In this document: one piece after another, positions 1 through 5,747 of the stretch | How the letters are laid out: every line of letters starts with the position of its first letter | Position numbering within the stretch: the first letter of the stretch is position 1 | Translations under genes and position numbers: made by a program | Assembly: GCA_018665505.1 (NCBI GenBank) | Contig: JABJCS010000793.1 | Span: forward strand, 1 to 5,863 | DNA: 5,863 bases | DNA from: Alphaproteobacteria bacterium | Lineage (GTDB): Bacteria; Pseudomonadota; Alphaproteobacteria; UBA8366 | Reading direction: 5' to 3' | Notes under the pieces: model-generated | Databases searched by the model: none | What the model was told of the DNA's origin: nothing | The model's input: only the letters and a program-made list of their open reading frames with translations

Positions 1-692
1 AGGACCGGTGCCCCCAATCGTTCCGCCAATGCCACTAGCTCGTCCGAAGCGTGATCCCAAAAGATACCGAGACCCACCAACAGGATTGGTCGACGCGCCG
101 AAGCTAGCGTCTGCAGTGGTATTTTCAACGCAGCGCGATCGGGCTCTACCGGCACAATTCTCGGGCGTAGCGGCGCTTCACCACCGGCGTCGGCGGCTTC
201 GCCCATGGTCTCGTTGGACGGCATGTCGAATTGTACCGGGCCAGGTGCGGGCGACGTTGCGACACGAATGGCCCTGCGGACTTGCTGGCGGACAGATTTC
301 GCATGGATCGTCGTTTGCCATTTGGTCACTGGTGTATAGAGCGCGTGCTGGTTCAGGACTTGCCGCAGTCCGGTCTCATAAGTGGGGGCCGGGTATTGGT
401 CGGTAATGGCGAACAGGGGCGCCCGGTCCATCCAGGCATGGGCGACGCCGTTCACCATATTGGCGGCCCCCGGTCCCCGGGTCGACACGCAGACACCCGG
501 CGAGCCGGTAATTTCGCCCCAGGTCGCTGCCATCATCGCGCCCGCGACTTCCTGTTTCATCAGAATGAAGCGGACATCGCGTTCACGCGCCGCTTCCATC
601 AACTCAACCGTCTCACCGCCCGGGTGACCGACGATGAAGGGTGTTCCCATCTCATCGAACGCGTCGACGAGGACTTCTACCGTGGTGGTCAT
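1..692 (-). CDS. Thiamine-diphosphate-dependent enzyme, acetolactate synthase-like, N-terminal part (3' end outside window)
   Basis: Translating the minus strand from the ATG at 692-690 gives 230 uninterrupted residues to the window edge. Residues about 1-165 look like the PYR (N-terminal ThDP-binding) domain. E48 in KQEVAGAMMAA matches the conserved glutamate that activates the cofactor aminopyrimidine, although the usual HE is QE here. Residues 71-99 carry TRGPGAANMVNGVAHAW followed by DRAPLFAITDQ, typical of the acetolactate synthase superfamily. Residues about 200-230 (RPILLVGLGI, then ELVALAERLGAPVL) start the central domain. The cofactor-binding GDG...N motif would lie in the missing C-terminal part. 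The start is supported by AGGAGGA at 707-701, 8 nt upstream. The ATG follows the hyuA stop by 1 nt, so the gene is the third of an operon and probably translationally coupled. Family members act as acetolactate synthases, 2-oxo acid decarboxylases or carboligases; which reaction applies here cannot be decided. Housekeeping IlvB is unlikely because no small subunit is adjacent in view and the partners are HyuAB. Confidence -1.
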   Translation of the reverse strand, partial: MTTTVEVLVDAFDEMGTPFIVGHPGGETVELMEAARERDVRFILMKQEVAGAMMAATWGEITGSPGVCVSTRGPGAANMVNGVAHAWMDRAPLFAITDQYPAPTYETGLRQVLNQHALYTPVTKWQTTIHAKSVRQQVRRAIRVATSPAPGPVQFDMPSNETMGEAADAGGEAPLRPRIVPVEPDRAALKIPLQTLASARRPILLVGLGIFWDHASDELVALAERLGAPV

Positions 693-693
693 T

Positions 694-2811
694 TCAGTTG
701 TCCTCCTGCTCTGTCGGTGCGTCGATATCGATTATGAGGTTCAGATATTTATCGATGGAGACAGTCGTGTCCGGTCCGGCGACGGCGGTGGATTCACGCT
801 CCTCGATGACCGCCGGTCCCCGGAACGAATCGCCTGGTTTCAACGCATAACGATTGTAAATCTTGCAGGCTGCATATCCGGTCTCCGGGAAATAGACCTG
901 ACGTTCGCCTTTATCCGCCGGGTCTTCGTCAATCTGCTGGCCCGCAAAGTTAAGCTCGACATTCGGTGTCGGGCCCGACGCATAAACCCGCCAAGTCAAT
1001 GCTTCCATCGGCAGGTCGCTGATTTGGCGGCCGAATAGCTCCTGATACCGGTCGAGGAAGATTTGCCGGATCGTTGCGGCAGAGCTCTCATCGAGCTTGC
1101 CGTCGGGCACGGGCACGTCAATCTCGAACCCTTGTCCGCTATAACGCATATCCGCGCGCCGCCGCATGGAGACAGTGGATGGGTCCGCCCCGGCTTCCTG
1201 GATTTGCGCCAAGGCTTCGGCTTCCATTTCGGCGAATAGATCGTTGAGCCGATTCCAATCGAGTGTCTCTAAGCGCGAGACATAACTGCGGACCGCATCC
1301 GTGCCAGGGGCGGCAACCAAAAATCCGAGGGCCGACAGGACACCGGCACCGAGCGGGCAAATGACTCGGTTGATCTTCAACAATTTCGCCATTCCGTAGG
1401 CATGCACGGGACCGGCTCCACCGGAGGCGACCAGTGCATAGCGGCGCGGGTCGCGACCTTTCTCGGCAATATACATACGGGTAGCCGCCGCCATGTTCTC
1501 GTTGACGATACTGTGGATACCCGCGGCGACGTCGGTCACCGATAGGCCGGTGGCGGAGGCGAGCGTATCCTGTAGCGCGCCCTCTACCGAGCTCAGATCT
1601 AAATCCATTTCGCCGCCGAGGAAATACTCCGGTGAGAGATATCCCAATAATAGGTCAGCGTCGGTGACGGCGGGTTGAGTGCCCCCCTGGCCGTAACAGA
1701 CGGGCCCAGGATCGGAGCCGGAGCTGTCTGGGCCCACCTTCAGCAATCCCATATTATCGACCCGCGCCAGCGATCCACCACCGGCACCGATCTCGATCAA
1801 ATCGATGACCGGTACCTTCAGCGGCAATCCCGAGCCTTTCTTGAAGCGACGCACTCGGCCGGCCTCGAACTCGTGGGCATGTTCGGGTTCGAATTCCTCA
1901 ATCAGGCACATCTTCGCGGTGGTGCCGCCCATGTCGAAGGAGATTAAATGGTGGGTATCTGTCAGTCGTCCGTAAAATGCGCCCGCGGTCGCGCCCGCCG
2001 CCGGTCCGGATTCGATCAGATGGATCGGCGCCTTCCGACCCGTTTCAACCGACGCGATCCCGCCGCTCGATTGCATCAAGTACAAGGGTTGCTTCAGGCC
2101 GAGGGCCGAGAGCTTATTCGACAGATCGCCGAGGTAGCGTTGCATCAGCGGCAAGACGTAAGCGTTGGCGCAAGCCGTGTTGGCGCGCTCGTATTCCCTG
2201 ATCTCGGGCGCGACTTCCGTCGACGTGGTGATCGGAATGTTGGGGAATGCCGCTTCCAGGACTTCCTTGGCCCGACGCTCATGAGAATCGTTGGCGTAGG
2301 AATGCATGAAGCAGATGGCAATCGCTTCGACGCCCTCTTCTTTCAGTTGCTGCGCCGCATTTTGAAGACCGCTTTCATCCAATGGCCGCAGGACCTCGCC
2401 GTTCGAATTCACCCGCTCGTCAATTGCGAGCCGCAGGAACCGAGGTGCCAGGGGTTTCGGCTTCTCGAAGAATAAATCATACAGGTCGTAGCGAATCTCC
2501 CGGCCCATCTCGAGCGAATCGCGGAAGCCTTCGGTGGTGATGAGCCCGATCTTGGCACCCTTGCGTTCGATCATGGTATTGGCGACGAGCGTGGTACCAT
2601 GGACGACGGCGTCCAATTCGGGCACGGACGTTCCCGCTTCCTCGACCAATCGCTCAAGGCCTTCGGTGATCGCGACGCTCGGGTCTTCAGATGTCGTCAG
2701 GCGTTTGCCCGTGAAGATCAGATCCCGGTTCTCGTCAACCAGGACAAAATCGGTGAACGTGCCGCCGACATCGACGCCCACGCGGATGCGGCCTTCGGTC
2801 TTTATCGTCAT
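694..2811 (-). CDS. hyuA: Hydantoinase A/oxoprolinase-family subunit (ATP-binding), HyuA-like
   Basis: The protein has 705 residues, a normal length for a stand-alone HyuA subunit. The N-terminal hydantoinase A/oxoprolinase domain opens with DVGGTFTD at 14-21 (phosphate-binding loop of the ASKHA/actin-like ATPase fold) and has HGTTLVANT at 71-79. The main domain has REYERANTACANAYV (205-219), MQSSGG (246-251), ESGPAAG (267-273) and the second phosphate loop DMGGTTAK (293-300). IGAGGGSLARVD (341-352), SGSDPGPVCYGQGG (364-377) and ASGGAGPVHA (462-471) follow. The C-terminal domain has MRYSGQGFEIDVPVP (555-569) and GPAVIEERESTAV (665-677). Known relatives pair with a HyuB subunit as ATP-dependent N-methylhydantoinase, 5-oxoprolinase-like enzymes, or acetone/acetophenone carboxylase, where this subunit binds and hydrolyses ATP. 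It starts 14 nt after hyuB, with AGGAGG 10 nt upstream of the ATG. Family assignment is firm. The substrate is unknown, and the gene symbol denotes family, not a tested hydantoinase activity. Confidence -1.
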   Translation of the reverse strand: MTIKTEGRIRVGVDVGGTFTDFVLVDENRDLIFTGKRLTTSEDPSVAITEGLERLVEEAGTSVPELDAVVHGTTLVANTMIERKGAKIGLITTEGFRDSLEMGREIRYDLYDLFFEKPKPLAPRFLRLAIDERVNSNGEVLRPLDESGLQNAAQQLKEEGVEAIAICFMHSYANDSHERRAKEVLEAAFPNIPITTSTEVAPEIREYERANTACANAYVLPLMQRYLGDLSNKLSALGLKQPLYLMQSSGGIASVETGRKAPIHLIESGPAAGATAGAFYGRLTDTHHLISFDMGGTTAKMCLIEEFEPEHAHEFEAGRVRRFKKGSGLPLKVPVIDLIEIGAGGGSLARVDNMGLLKVGPDSSGSDPGPVCYGQGGTQPAVTDADLLLGYLSPEYFLGGEMDLDLSSVEGALQDTLASATGLSVTDVAAGIHSIVNENMAAATRMYIAEKGRDPRRYALVASGGAGPVHAYGMAKLLKINRVICPLGAGVLSALGFLVAAPGTDAVRSYVSRLETLDWNRLNDLFAEMEAEALAQIQEAGADPSTVSMRRRADMRYSGQGFEIDVPVPDGKLDESSAATIRQIFLDRYQELFGRQISDLPMEALTWRVYASGPTPNVELNFAGQQIDEDPADKGERQVYFPETGYAACKIYNRYALKPGDSFRGPAVIEERESTAVAGPDTTVSIDKYLNLIIDIDAPTEQEDN
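701..707 (-). promoter_or_regulatory. Ribosome binding site of the ThDP-enzyme gene, inside hyuA
   Basis: AGGAGGA lies 8 nt before the ATG at 692 and is part of the last hyuA codons, encoding the end of the ...EQEDN tail. The hyuA TGA stop (696-694) and the next ATG are separated by one base. This arrangement favours termination-reinitiation coupling, inferred from spacing alone. Confidence -1.
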
Positions 2812-2821
2812 TGCTCAAACG

Positions 2822-2828
2822 CCTCCTA
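2822..2828 (-). promoter_or_regulatory. Ribosome binding site of hyuA overlapping the hyuB stop codon
   Basis: The sequence TAGGAGG contains both the hyuB stop codon TAG (2828-2826) and an AGGAGG Shine-Dalgarno (2827-2822), 10 nt before the hyuA ATG. It decides the hyuA start and implies that a ribosome terminating on hyuB sits directly on the hyuA initiation signal. Confidence -1.
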
Positions 2829-4481
2829 CTCGATGCCGTAATGGCGTTTGGCGTATTCCGCCGTGATATAGCCGTTGCGCAGATCGTTTTGCACCGCGTC
2901 CGGGTCGCGGGCATCGGGTGGGCCGTATCCGCCGCCGCCGCCGAAGCGCAAAGTCAATTTGTCGCCGGGTGCCAACACGCTGCGGGCTTTAGGGTGCGGT
3001 TTGGTGCCGTCGGATTTATCGATCTCGACCTTTGCCCCTTCGAGACCGCCGAGTAGACCCTTCGCCGCATATTTCTGCCGGTCTGACATCATGGAGAGAC
3101 GAACATCGTCCTCCGCCGTGATCTCAATTTCCACCTCTTGCCCGAGACCGCCCATGAATTGGCCGGCACCACCGGAGTCCGTGCGGAACTCCTTCTTCCA
3201 GACGAGAAGCGGGGCCAGGCTTTCGAAGGCTTCGATACTGCCGGAGCCCGAATTCGTCGGGAAGGCCGTGCAGGAATGACCGTCGGCGACCGGGCTGGCA
3301 CCCATGCCGCCGCTTGCGAAGAAGATTTGCGAGAAGCGATTGCCGCCATCGTCGACACCGCTGTAGACGGATCGCATTGTCGGCGCACCACCGCATTCAG
3401 CGATGACCTTGTCGGGCACTGCCTGCGCCAGGCATTCGTAAATCGCGGCGGCGAGCAGATGCCCTGTCAACTGGCGCGCATTGACTGGTGCGGGGAAGGT
3501 AGGGTTGAGGATACTGCCTTCCGGTGCCGCTACGGTAACGGAGCGGTACGATCCCTCGTTGCGGGGCGTATCGGGATCAAGCGCGCATTTCACCGGATAT
3601 GTGGAATACGCGTAGGTGTATTTCATGACCGAGTTGAGCCCCCGGTCGATTTGCTTCGATGTACCGTCGTAATCAATGTGCAGAGCGGAACCGTCGACCG
3701 TGATCGCGCATTCGATATGGGTTTCGTCTTCATCGTAGCCATCGGCGTCAACGGCTGCGCGGTATGTCCCTTCGGGGACCTCCTCGATGGCTTTCCGCAT
3801 GGCGATGTCGGCACGCTCCAGCAAAGCGCCGGAGAGGCCTGTTAGGTCATTGAGCTGTGCGTCATCGAGAAATTCTTGAAGCCGCCCCGCGCAAACCTGT
3901 TGTGCTGTCACTTGCGCGTAGATATCTCCGATAACTTGGCTTGGGACCCGGACATTGGCGGTGATGAAATCGAAGACGTCTTGGTTTGGCTCGCCCTCTT
4001 TTAGGAACTTCATCGGCATCAAACGAATGCCTTCCTCAAACAATTCGCGCCCGTCCGATGACCAGCCGGCCCCGCCAATATCCGGCAGATGTGCGATCGA
4101 GCCCGAAAACCCGACGAGCTTCCCCTTATGAAAAATTGGCGCTGCCATGGTGATATCCGGCAGATGGCCAGAGCCGATCCAGGGATCGTTGGTGATGATG
4201 CAATCGCCAGGGTTCCAATTCTCAATCGGGATGCGTTTGATGAAATTTTTCAGGGCATCCGGCAGCATGCCGACGAAAGACGGGATGCCGGCGGTGTTCT
4301 CTGCCAGCGAATCTCCGTTCGAATCCATCAAGACGGTCGCAAAATCATTGGATTCCCGCACAATGGTGGAGAATGAAGTGCGTAGCAGTGCAGCTGCCGA
4401 TTCATCCGCGATGGAGATTAAGCGGCTCCATAGAATCTCTAATGTTATGGGGTCGAAATTCGCTTTTTCAGCGTTGTTCAT
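2826..4481 (-). CDS. hyuB: Hydantoinase B/oxoprolinase-family subunit, HyuB-like
   Basis: The protein has 551 residues, close to the usual size of stand-alone HyuB subunits and shorter than the roughly 770-residue acetone carboxylase alpha subunit. Family landmarks run the whole length. DPITLEILWSRL (10-21) and RESNDFATVLMD (42-53) are at the N-terminus. NDPWIGSGHLPDITM (98-112) and SIAHLPDIGG (128-137) supply the conserved His/Asp residues expected near a metal site. IGDIYAQVTAQQVCAGRL (184-201) and PVNARQLTGHLLAA (332-345) follow. SLAPLLVWKKEFRTDSGGAG (421-440), GGGGGYGPPDARDP (514-527) and the tail ITAEYAKRHYGIE are also typical. No signal peptide or membrane segment is visible, so it is probably cytosolic and complexed with the HyuA-like protein encoded next. 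The start at 4481 has AGGA at 4491-4488, 6 nt upstream. It is the first gene of the operon. No gamma subunit is seen in the window, which argues mildly against a classical three-subunit acetone carboxylase. The symbol denotes family, not substrate. Confidence -1.
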   Translation of the reverse strand: MNNAEKANFDPITLEILWSRLISIADESAAALLRTSFSTIVRESNDFATVLMDSNGDSLAENTAGIPSFVGMLPDALKNFIKRIPIENWNPGDCIITNDPWIGSGHLPDITMAAPIFHKGKLVGFSGSIAHLPDIGGAGWSSDGRELFEEGIRLMPMKFLKEGEPNQDVFDFITANVRVPSQVIGDIYAQVTAQQVCAGRLQEFLDDAQLNDLTGLSGALLERADIAMRKAIEEVPEGTYRAAVDADGYDEDETHIECAITVDGSALHIDYDGTSKQIDRGLNSVMKYTYAYSTYPVKCALDPDTPRNEGSYRSVTVAAPEGSILNPTFPAPVNARQLTGHLLAAAIYECLAQAVPDKVIAECGGAPTMRSVYSGVDDGGNRFSQIFFASGGMGASPVADGHSCTAFPTNSGSGSIEAFESLAPLLVWKKEFRTDSGGAGQFMGGLGQEVEIEITAEDDVRLSMMSDRQKYAAKGLLGGLEGAKVEIDKSDGTKPHPKARSVLAPGDKLTLRFGGGGGYGPPDARDPDAVQNDLRNGYITAEYAKRHYGIE

Positions 4482-4507
4482 CGCGTGTCCTGTTTTCTGC
4501 TTTCTCT

Positions 4508-4538
4508 ATAATAGATTGATGCTCAGCATTGGTCTCAA
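4508..4538 (-). promoter_or_regulatory. Candidate sigma70-type promoter of the hyuB-hyuA-ThDP operon
   Basis: On the minus strand TTGAGA (4538-4533, one mismatch to TTGACA) is followed after 19 nt by TATTAT (4513-4508, one mismatch to TATAAT). The expected transcription start near 4501 would give a leader of about 20 nt that contains the AGGA ribosome binding site at 4491-4488. The 19-nt spacer is longer than the optimal 17, so the promoter would be weak or activator-dependent. No other plausible promoter lies closer to hyuB. The prediction rests on consensus matching only. Confidence -1.
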
Positions 4539-4551
4539 AAAAATCTTGAGA
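4533..4551. promoter_or_regulatory. Inverted repeat overlapping the -35 element, possible operator
   Basis: TCTCAA (4533-4538) and TTGAGA (4546-4551) form a perfect 6-bp dyad with a 7-bp AT-rich spacer. On the minus strand one arm is the candidate -35 box of the hyu operon, so a protein bound here could repress. No specific regulator is recognised. Confidence -1.
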
Positions 4552-4566
4552 TGGACCTTAGATAGA

Positions 4567-4585
4567 TGCCTGTTGTCATCAGGCA
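4567..4585. promoter_or_regulatory. Second inverted repeat upstream of the hyu promoter, possible regulator site
   Basis: TGCCTG (4567-4572) and CAGGCA (4580-4585) form a perfect 6-bp dyad with a 7-bp spacer, the same architecture as the repeat at 4533-4551 but a different sequence. The centres of the two repeats are 34 bp apart. Lying upstream of the -35, it is placed where an activator could bind. The function is inferred from position only. Confidence -1.
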
Positions 4586-4964
4586 ATATCTCAATCAATT
4601 TGTCTGAAACTAATCGCACGTTTATGTATCGAGACGGTTCTTAAAATTATGTGAACTGTGAGAGAAAATGTTCTTAGGAGTTGGGGCTTGAGGCAGTCTA
4701 TTTTAATAATTTGAATATGTGAATTAAATTATCAGCGTATGATTATATAATATTTATAAAATAATTGAGATAAACAAAAATATTTTCTCTTAAATGTCAG
4801 ATTATTTTTATAACAGGCGAGAACTTGAATTAGCGACGAAGATAAGTCATTTTTTGTTCGATGTTAGGAGACTTGATTGCGGTATTGTAAACGTTGGAAT
4901 TCATTTGGATTTCATTTTATTTTGTCGCGTTGGCGTAAGGCAGTTTAGCCGCGTCGGAGCTAGA
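4586..4964. other. AT-rich stretch without a recognisable gene
   Basis: This region is strikingly AT-rich; for example only 9 of 60 bases at 4741-4800 are G or C, against the GC-rich operon beside it. Both strands are broken by many stops. The one reading frame of 61 codons (4794-4979, plus strand) has no ribosome binding site, an unlikely composition and no family resemblance. A degenerate insertion-sequence end may start at 4669. I see no tRNA, terminator or CRISPR-like repeat. The part nearest 4965 may be unrecognisable 3' sequence of the adjacent decayed transposase. Confidence -1.
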
Positions 4965-5707
4965 CATCTCTATGTTTGAAGTCGCGGAGGTCTGTCGGAA
5001 TTGGTGATAACTTTAGTGAGTGACGAACGGCTCAATGCCGGCGTGAAATTCACCCGGCAGGCAGTAATTATCCAATAAATTTCGGTTCGTTAGGGATTGA
5101 CGCCAACGTTCGTTTTATCCAAATCTGAGAGTGTTAGAGCGGAAGAAGCATGCTAAAATATTTCCGCGAATCAGCGAGTTTCTCAGAAACGTAACAAACG
5201 CCGATATAAGATAGAAATCATGGTTTGTGCAAGACCGTTCTTTGCTCAAAGCCGGACGGTTCCAAGGCTAGTTCCAGCGTCTTTAACACATTCCCTACTT
5301 TCATCATTTCACGGTCTGGATGTAAGCAAGGTCCGCCCACCAGATCTGATTAATGGTTCAGGTTTCTATACGGTTATAATCAATTGCCTTGATGACAACA
5401 AAGCAAAGGCCGCTAAAAAGGTTAAGTGATCCTGTATCTGTTGCCAGTAAATATGGTCCAGACTTTGTTGTTTTTCTAAAAGATCTCTGCCTGATCAATG
5501 TGACTATATTATTGCTGACGGTTACATAATCACGTCTCGATTGTCATTGCTAACTACATCAATTGTTAAGTTAACGTATTGGGTATATGCAAAAGGCGTA
5601 ATGCTGATAGAATAGGCTCAGGCCTCTAACCGAAATCGCCAATCGACGATATCGACAACTTGCTTTCATCTTCTTCATACCCAGAAAACAAAACTTTCCT
5701 AGGTACA
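4669..5707. mobile_element. Possible extent of the degenerate IS3-family element
   Basis: The plus strand at 4669-4679 reads TGTTCTTAGGA. The minus strand at 5707-5697 reads TGTACCTAGGA. They match at 9 of 11 positions, point inwards and begin with TG, as IS3-family ends do. They enclose the transposase remnant, giving a span of 1039 bp. Similarity stops after 11 bp and no clear 3-4 bp target duplication is visible (AAA on the left, GAA on the right). The roughly 200 bp between the expected end of the gene and 4669 is longer than usual for an IS3 end. Another TGT...TAGGA-like start at 4862 is possible. Treat the limits as tentative. Confidence -1.
4965..5684 (-). pseudogene. Decayed IS3-family DDE transposase (rve integrase core), multiply frameshifted
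   Basis: No single frame is intact, but minus-strand fragments match, in order, the IS3-type transposase pattern I know from this family. A possible helix-turn-helix piece is LAISVRGLSLFYQHY (5642-5598), compared with LAELG...STFYRWY. Then come VSNNIVTLIRQ (5519-5487), FVVIKAID (5402-5379) and NQIWWADLAYIQTV (5351-5310), which keeps the first catalytic Asp. TLELALEPSG (5280-5251) follows, then FLSYIGVCYVSEKLAD (5217-5170), where the usual SDNG is SYIG, so the second Asp has become Tyr. HSQI, a 2-nt loss, then G-stop-NERWRQSLTNRNLLDN (5133-5067) matches HPQTQGKIERWHQTLKNR and keeps the catalytic Glu. LPGEFHAGIEPFVTH (5060-5016) and YHQ (5009-5001) are near the C-terminus. In-frame stops lie at 5360-5358, 5220-5218, 5136-5134, 5117-5115 and 5015-5013. 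About 26 residues (the usual GWGWYYLST...WKLC part) are missing near 5310. The gene is certainly non-functional. The outer limits are approximate and the N-terminal part is the least certain. Confidence -1.
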
Positions 5708-5727
5708 GAAATCGGCTGATTAAAAAA

Positions 5728-5747
5728 GGGGCTGTCCCAGATAACTA
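5728..5747. repeat. Terminal inverted repeat of the IS1595-like element
   Basis: This 20-bp terminal sequence is GGGGCTGTCCCAGATAACTA. The last three bases, CTA at 5745-5747, are the complement of the transposase stop codon TAG, so the gene ends inside the repeat. The mate lies outside the window, so the repeat status is inferred from family resemblance and position. Confidence -1.

Noticed and set aside
293..300. HyuA-like protein, residues 293-300: DMGGTTAK instead of the DMGGTSTD often seen in the second phosphate loop
   Set aside because: Such substitution is, to my knowledge, common among HyuA homologues and the glycines and Asp are kept, so it is not evidence of lost ATP binding. Coordinates given are residue numbers.
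1948..2475. Plus-strand reading frame of 175 codons opposite hyuA, and similar long plus-strand frames opposite hyuB (for example 3138-3845)
   Set aside because: These are antisense shadows created by GC-rich codon usage in hyuA and hyuB, whose translations match their families over full length.
4661..4790. Distant inverted repeat AGAGAAAAT / ATTTTCTCT
   Set aside because: Nine A/T-rich base pairs separated by more than 100 bp in very AT-rich DNA are expected by chance.
4794..4979. Plus-strand reading frame of 61 codons
   Set aside because: No Shine-Dalgarno, no recognisable motif, very AT-rich surroundings, and its end overlaps the transposase pseudogene. Frames of this length occur by chance here.
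5036..5059. Near-perfect hairpin TGCCGG-C-GTGAA-A-TTCAC-CCGGCA, first considered as a terminator or operator
   Set aside because: It lies inside the transposase remnant, in the segment coding LPGEFHAGI, and no T-run follows on either strand. It is explained by former coding sequence.
5068..5123. Two DnaA-box-like sites, TTATCCAAT (5068-5076) and TTATCCAAA (5115-5123), and a repeated GTTCGTT
   Set aside because: Both sites deviate from TTATCCACA and both fall in the decayed transposase coding sequence. There is no origin-like context.
5220..5429. Plus-strand reading frame of 69 codons ending in a lysine-rich tail
   Set aside because: It has no ribosome binding site, and it is antisense to the minus-strand transposase remnant, whose fragments match a known family in order. 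It is a shadow frame.
5626..5727. Minus-strand open stretch of 33 residues (containing KVLFSGYEEDESK) that could be the tail of a gene cut by the IS1595-like element
   Set aside because: Too short to be significant, no family resemblance, and it overlaps the candidate end and N-terminal part of the IS3 remnant, which explains the region better.
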